A stretch of 34,067 bases of DNA from contig JAICFW010000131.1 in assembly GCA_025923455.1 (NCBI GenBank), forward strand, positions 1-34,067, read 5' to 3'. A program made the translations under genes and the position numbers. The stretch's first letter is position 1. Each line of letters begins with the position of its first letter. Below, piece by piece: positions 28,991-34,067 of this stretch. The notes under the pieces were generated by a model. It was not told the origin of the DNA. It made no database searches and saw nothing but the letters and a program-made list of their open reading frames with translations. Origin of the DNA: Nitrososphaeraceae archaeon (lineage in GTDB: Archaea; Thermoproteota; Nitrososphaeria; Nitrososphaerales; Nitrososphaeraceae).

Positions 28991-29380
28991 TTGATAAATA
29001 AAAGAATCTTGTTGACAGTTTCCTTTGGGATATTGGTAACTGCCATTGTTTTTTTTGGTCTTCAGGATTCTCAAAATCGACCTTCACTATCTAGAATGCC
29101 AATTTCTTCGGATATGGCTATCTTAAGAGTGGCAAACACCTTTAACATTTCTGAGAACCAGATTAGCAATTCTCCCAACTATGTTTATGTAAATCCTGAT
29201 GGAAAAGTGTATGGTTCAAATCCAGAACTCAACAACATAGGAAACAGTATCGGGATTACAGGACCAACAACAACCGGAGGGAGTCATTTCGCATGGGAGG
29301 TTGATAATTTTCAAGACAAACACAAGTACTACGTTGACTCAGTGATCGCAGAAATAATTTCCAATTCTAGTTACAGCTAA
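28991..29380 (+). CDS. Secreted hypothetical protein
   Basis: TTG-start ORF with N-terminal signal/TM segment. Confidence 0.5.
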   Translation: MINKRILLTVSFGILVTAIVFFGLQDSQNRPSLSRMPISSDMAILRVANTFNISENQISNSPNYVYVNPDGKVYGSNPELNNIGNSIGITGPTTTGGSHFAWEVDNFQDKHKYYVDSVIAEIISNSSYS

Positions 29381-29426
29381 GTCCCCTTTAGCAACCAAAT
29401 TATAAGACCTGTAATTTGCATATGTC

Positions 29427-30359
29427 ATGCAGGTTGAGGGCAAAGTAATGGTCTGCGACGCTATAGATGAGATAGGTATAACCATTTTAAAAAAGGCAGG
29501 ATTGATAGTCGACTACAAACCTGAAATTGAGCCAGATGATTTACTGACCACCGTCGGAGAATCCAATGTGATCATAGTAAGAAGCAGAACAAAAATAACA
29601 AAAAAGGTAATTGATGCTGCCCCAAATGTCAAGATTATTGCCAGGGTTGGTGTCGGATTAGATAATATAGATACGGAATATGCTGAATCAAAAGGAATCA
29701 AGGTTTTAAACGCAGCTGAGGCCGCAATGAACGCCGTATCAGAATTGGTAATTGGTCATATGATAGCCTTGTCCAGGAATATTCCCAAAGCCGATGATGG
29801 ATTAAAGAAAGGCAAGTGGCTAAAGAAAGAACTTCTTGGTAGCGAGCTAAGAGGAAAATACTTGGGAATTATAGGAGTGGGGAATATTGGCAGAAACGTG
29901 GGACGAATTGCAAAATGCCTTCGTATGAACTTGATAGGATTTGATATCTTCCCAATCAATCAAGATTACGTTAGGGAAGTAAGTATGATAAAAACAGATA
30001 TGAAGACCTTACTTGAAAATTCCGATTTTGTAACGTGTCATGTACCTCTGACAGAAAAAACCAAACATCTCATTAATTCAGAAACACTGTCATATATGAA
30101 ACCTACTTCCTTCTTGATTAATACATCGAGGGGAGAAATAATAGACGAAAAGTCACTATTTACGGCGTTAACTGAGAATAGAATTGCCGGTGCGGCTCTT
30201 GATGTCTTTGAAGTAGAACCACCAACCAACACAGAGTTATTGAATCTGCCAAATATGATTTGCAGTCCTCATATTGCTGCGCAGACCAAAGAAGCACAGG
30301 AGCTTGCTTCAACTGTTATTGCAGAAAAAGTAATTCAGACATTACTGTCAAATAGATGA
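29427..30359 (+). CDS. serA: D-3-phosphoglycerate dehydrogenase-like D-2-hydroxyacid dehydrogenase
   Basis: GVGLDNIDTEYAESKGIKVLNAAEAAMNAVSELVIGHM, GIIGVGNIGRNVGRI, SPHIAAQTKEAQ. Confidence 0.87.
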   Translation: MQVEGKVMVCDAIDEIGITILKKAGLIVDYKPEIEPDDLLTTVGESNVIIVRSRTKITKKVIDAAPNVKIIARVGVGLDNIDTEYAESKGIKVLNAAEAAMNAVSELVIGHMIALSRNIPKADDGLKKGKWLKKELLGSELRGKYLGIIGVGNIGRNVGRIAKCLRMNLIGFDIFPINQDYVREVSMIKTDMKTLLENSDFVTCHVPLTEKTKHLINSETLSYMKPTSFLINTSRGEIIDEKSLFTALTENRIAGAALDVFEVEPPTNTELLNLPNMICSPHIAAQTKEAQELASTVIAEKVIQTLLSNR

Positions 30360-30446
30360 AATATTGATTCAACCTGTATTTTGCCAAATCTATTCTTTGA
30401 CTAACAAAATACAGATATTAAGGTCTTAACTGGAGTTATTTGTAAT

Positions 30447-30905
30447 ATGCATCAGTATATGGCTGAAATGTGGACAAAAATGTGGAAAACCAACTCGGAG
30501 GAACTAAAAGAGAAAGCCATGACGTGGAGAAAGGAACCGACCATACACAGAATCGAAAGGCCTAGTAGATTGGATAGAGCCCACAAATTGGGATACAAGG
30601 CAAAACAAGGCATTGTCGTAGTCCGTACGAAAGTTGGAAGGGGTGGTATGAGAAAACAACGTCCAACATCTGGAAGAAGACCTAAACATTTGGGTGTAGT
30701 TAGAATCAAACAAACAGATAGTATGAAAAAAGTCGCTGAAAGAAGAGTGAATGATAAGTATCCAAATATGGAGGTTATTGGGTCTTATTTTCTATACAAA
30801 GACGGTAAAAACATATGGTATGAAATCATACTTGCAGATCCTGGTCATCCTTCAATTTTGAGAGATGTAGAATTTAAGAAAAGATTAAAGGCTTTTGCAA
30901 AGTAG
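30447..30905 (+). CDS. rpl15e: 50S ribosomal protein L15e
   Basis: RPSRLDRAHKLGYKAKQGIVVVRTKVGRGGMRKQRPTSGRRPKHLGV. Confidence 0.93.
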   Translation: MHQYMAEMWTKMWKTNSEELKEKAMTWRKEPTIHRIERPSRLDRAHKLGYKAKQGIVVVRTKVGRGGMRKQRPTSGRRPKHLGVVRIKQTDSMKKVAERRVNDKYPNMEVIGSYFLYKDGKNIWYEIILADPGHPSILRDVEFKKRLKAFAK

Positions 30906-30918
30906 GCCAATTTCTACT

Positions 30919-31326
30919 CTAAAAAGTCCTAATTTTTTGAGTAAGAGAATCTATCAATCCCGCAAGATCCTCTTTTCCAATATCATTGTCTAAAGTTACG
31001 TAATAATATCCTCCTAATTGCAATGGAAAGGTCAGTGTTATCACCTTCTCATTTACAGTAAGAGTGTATGTTGTGGGACCTAATGTGGAATCAAATGCTC
31101 TCCTGAGCTGATTGCGAGTTGCCTCAATAAAATGTTCATTGATTGCCTGTTCAACATTGAGTAAGGGAACAAGACCCGGGCGTAATTGTCCTGCAATGGT
31201 TTTACCAAAATTATTAATCATGCCAACGTAACGGATTTTTTGAGATAATAAGAGTAAGTTATGACATTTTTCTTTGTTCCTGATAGATTCCTCTCTTGCA
31301 ACTTGATTTTGTTCTTTATTATCCAT
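30919..31326 (-). CDS. Conserved archaeal hypothetical protein
   Basis: Complete ORF, no named family recognised. Confidence 0.6.
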   Translation of the reverse strand: MDNKEQNQVAREESIRNKEKCHNLLLLSQKIRYVGMINNFGKTIAGQLRPGLVPLLNVEQAINEHFIEATRNQLRRAFDSTLGPTTYTLTVNEKVITLTFPLQLGGYYYVTLDNDIGKEDLAGLIDSLTQKIRTF

Positions 31327-31389
31327 AACAAGTAAACAGATTTGTTAGATATATTTTTTAATGTCATCTATACCGATCAATAAGTTTTA

Positions 31390-31959
31390 ATGGTCATTGT
31401 GGTAGATAACATGAATATATTTAAAATGAAAAAAAACACGATATATAGCTTGATAGGCGTTGCTATAATTGTCGGGGGAGGTCTACTTTCTATATACACA
31501 TTTTTTGGATCTTTTAATCCATTTTACGTTGTGGTAAGCGGGAGTATGGTTCCAAAAATTAACATTGGGGATATTGTAATAATCAAGAATAACTCTTTTG
31601 AAACTTCATTTAATAATCTTAGAGTTGGAGACATTATTGTTTTTAGAGCACCGGAAGCAACGACAGAAGACGGAAAGCCCAAGGTAATTGTACACAGGAT
31701 CTCTGAAATTGGAACCTTCTTGGGAAAAGAAGTTGTGACGACAAAAGGAGATGCAAATCCATATTCTATTCCTGGCATAGACTTTCCACTTTTTATGGAA
31801 AACTATGTTGGAAAAGTAGTATATGTAATCCCAAAGATAGGAACAATTTCAATGATTCTAACCCCTCCAATAAATTACATTATTATGGCCATAATCATTG
31901 GATTACTAATTTATTCCATTAGACCGAGAAAAGTAGAGCATGAAAACGAGACTGTGTGA
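31390..31959 (+). CDS. Signal peptidase I (archaeal S26B type)
   Basis: VVVSGSMVPKINIGDIVII, VGDIIVFRAPE, KVIVHRI, TKGDAN; TM at both ends. Confidence 0.87.
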   Translation: MVIVVDNMNIFKMKKNTIYSLIGVAIIVGGGLLSIYTFFGSFNPFYVVVSGSMVPKINIGDIVIIKNNSFETSFNNLRVGDIIVFRAPEATTEDGKPKVIVHRISEIGTFLGKEVVTTKGDANPYSIPGIDFPLFMENYVGKVVYVIPKIGTISMILTPPINYIIMAIIIGLLIYSIRPRKVEHENETV

Positions 31960-31967
31960 CTCATTTT

Positions 31968-32291
31968 TCAAATTAAAATGTGGATCCAACCGTCTCTCAA
32001 TTCTGTGCTATAGGTTTTTAGAGGTTCTTCGGCCGGTAAATTTTCGGGGACCCCACTTTCTAGGTTAAACCTTGACATGTGTAGTGGACAAGTAACAGTC
32101 TTTTCATCTTCATTTAGAAATCCAGTAGAAAGATCAGCGTATGCATGAGTGCATATCTTATCAGTTGCATAGATCTTATTGTTTATGTTTGCTACTAGAA
32201 TTTTTTTTTCATCATGATCAAAGTCTATCATCTCACCATTATTGAGCGTTTTAACTTCACATACCTTGACCCATGCAGCCATACCTATCAC
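31968..32291 (-). CDS. Rieske [2Fe-2S] domain protein (ferredoxin-type)
   Basis: CTHAYADLSTGFLNEDEKTVTCPLHMSRFNLESG. Confidence 0.88.
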   Translation of the reverse strand: MIGMAAWVKVCEVKTLNNGEMIDFDHDEKKILVANINNKIYATDKICTHAYADLSTGFLNEDEKTVTCPLHMSRFNLESGVPENLPAEEPLKTYSTELRDGWIHILI

Positions 32292-32306
32292 AGCTAGTAA
32301 AGTCGT

Positions 32307-33737
32307 CTACCTATACTTATAATGTTTTTCGAATATATCATCAGCTTCTCTATATCTGGATTTTTCGACTTCAAGAATGTGCTCCATCGCTTCATCAGTT
32401 TTGAGCATTAATGGTTTCCCAAGCCATTTATTTTCCATCAAATAATTCACCCATGCTCTTATAGTAGGACCCATTTTACGAGATAATGGTTCTAGAAATC
32501 CACTTACAATTTCTCTTTTTGCTTCTTCGTTACTAAGTCCTCTACACATAAGATAAAAGATTTGATTTTCATCTATCTGGGCAACAGATGCAGAATGAGT
32601 GGCCCTAACTTCGTTTGTCTCAATTTCTAGCCCAGGTATTGTATCTGATTTTGCACCCTTATCCAACAGTATGGCATGCCCTGCAAGATATGACTCTGCA
32701 GATTTTCCACCTTTCTCAATTTTTATCATTCCCTTAAAAAGAGATTTGGAACTGTCTTTCATTACTGACTTTGATAAAACTCTGCCTCTTGTATTCTGTC
32801 CATGGTGGATTAGGTTTGATGTTACATCAAATGACTGGTCATTAGTACCAAAAATTATTTCCACATCTTCAGCGCTTGCTCCTTCTCCTTTCATGATATT
32901 ATCAATTTTATATCTTGAAAGTTGAGAACCAAAAAGACCCATATACCATGACATTTTTGCGTCCCTTTCAATGAACGCTTTTCTATTCGAAAAATTAACC
33001 GAATTCTTTTCATTCATTGCCTGAAGTGTCACGACTTCTAGTTCCGCATTTGCTCCAACATAACATTCCAATAGCTCAAACAACGATTGCTGAATTCTAT
33101 CATCAGATTGTTTATTGCTGTATAATTCTTGTACTATGCCTGCTTTTGAGTTTGATTCAGCAATTACAATATTTCTTGTTATAGATGATGTTCCATCCGG
33201 CGCAAGCACATCAATTATTCTAATTGGTTCATCTATGATCACATTTTTTGGAATATACACAAAAATACCAGAGTCAAAACAAGATAATTCTAATGCAAGG
33301 AACTTGTCTTCAGAATAATCAAGTTGGTTTGATTGTATACTACTCTTAATAATACTAGCATGTTCCTTTATCGCAGTTTTAAGATCTGAAATGACAACTC
33401 CTTGTTCTTGTAGCTTTTTTGAAATTTTGGAATGAATAATTGTGGAACCTATTTTTAAGATGCTCGTATCTTTCTCAAGCTCTTTTATTCTTTCGCTAAG
33501 ATATTCTTCTGGTTCATACGTCTTAGTCCCTTGAGAAAGATAAACACGATCTGGATATAGGAGATTAGCATCAGAATATTTCTTATATAGTGGTGAAACT
33601 TCGTGTGGTAGAGAAGAATAATTTGAAAATGCATTATTCCTTATTTCCATCAACCATTCTGGTTCTGAATTTGTAATGCTTTTCTCTTTTACATACTTGT
33701 CATCTAATGATGACAGGGAAATAAGACTAGGTGTCAT
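32307..33737 (-). CDS. sufD: Fe-S cluster assembly protein SufD
   Basis: SufB/D family: FKGMIKIEKGGKSAESYLAGHAILLDKGAKSDTIPGLEIETNEVRATHSASVAQIDENQIFYLMCRGLSNEEAKREIVSGFL. Confidence 0.9.
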   Translation of the reverse strand: MTPSLISLSSLDDKYVKEKSITNSEPEWLMEIRNNAFSNYSSLPHEVSPLYKKYSDANLLYPDRVYLSQGTKTYEPEEYLSERIKELEKDTSILKIGSTIIHSKISKKLQEQGVVISDLKTAIKEHASIIKSSIQSNQLDYSEDKFLALELSCFDSGIFVYIPKNVIIDEPIRIIDVLAPDGTSSITRNIVIAESNSKAGIVQELYSNKQSDDRIQQSLFELLECYVGANAELEVVTLQAMNEKNSVNFSNRKAFIERDAKMSWYMGLFGSQLSRYKIDNIMKGEGASAEDVEIIFGTNDQSFDVTSNLIHHGQNTRGRVLSKSVMKDSSKSLFKGMIKIEKGGKSAESYLAGHAILLDKGAKSDTIPGLEIETNEVRATHSASVAQIDENQIFYLMCRGLSNEEAKREIVSGFLEPLSRKMGPTIRAWVNYLMENKWLGKPLMLKTDEAMEHILEVEKSRYREADDIFEKHYKYR

Positions 33738-33940
33738 GAGTTAGAGGATAAATATGAATAAACATATTATCTATCTTTCTATTTATTCTAAAATCGAATA
33801 TTAGGCGTCCTTTTTAATTCACAGCAGTTCAATCAACAATGGTTTGGCTTAATCGAATAACATGAGAAATATTAATAAATACTGATTCTGACACAACTGC
33901 TCAGTCAAAACAGATAAAAGATTGACAGGAAATTTTTCTA

Positions 33941-34067
33941 TTGTTGCAAAGGGAAATCATTGTTTTTGCATTCTTAATTTTGCTTCCAAGTTCAACTTAT
34001 GTACTTATTTTAAGCATCAGTCAGAACAATATTTCTTATGCGGCATATGTAAGGGCATTACCGGAGA
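33941..34067 (+). CDS. Partial CDS running off the window, N-terminal hydrophobic (signal-like)
   Basis: TTG start; LLQREIIVFAFLILLPSSTYVLILSISQNNISYAAYVRALPE… open to the window end. Confidence 0.4.
   Translation, partial: MLQREIIVFAFLILLPSSTYVLILSISQNNISYAAYVRALPE

Noticed and set aside
30452-30709. ORFs antisense to L15e (also 30504..30713)
   Set aside because: Shadow ORFs of a ribosomal protein gene

Overview
This window looks like an AT-rich ammonia-oxidizing archaeal chromosome (Nitrososphaeria/Thaumarchaeota-like, inferred from gene content; no search was run). It has a core backbone: PAC2 protein, CPA2-type antiporter, NAD(P)H-hydrate dehydratase, AmrS-like radical SAM, tRNA-Glu(CTC), tRNA endonuclease-like protein, ribosomal proteins L10e and L15e, Pgk, YjbQ, fumarase/aspartase, SerA-like dehydrogenase, signal peptidase, Rieske protein and SufD. 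The backbone is interrupted by a genomic island of about 11.96 kb inserted at the 3' end of tRNA-Glu. The island is bounded by a perfect 20-bp direct repeat of the tRNA 3' end (10007..10026 and 21967..21986). Joining the island ends in silico gives a 9-bp perfect inverted repeat flanking the core, consistent with an attP. The left end holds a 5' fragment of a tyrosine integrase, abutted by a frameshifted AAA ATPase remnant, so the element appears decayed and immobile on its own. Its cargo includes secreted proteins, a C2H2 zinc-finger protein, a DegP/HtrA protease with an upstream 28-bp tandem repeat, a DUF72 protein, and next to attR an 852-aa TIR-NACHT-pentapeptide-repeat (NLR/STAND-like) protein. 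That last protein is a strong candidate archaeal antiviral effector and the main item of interest.
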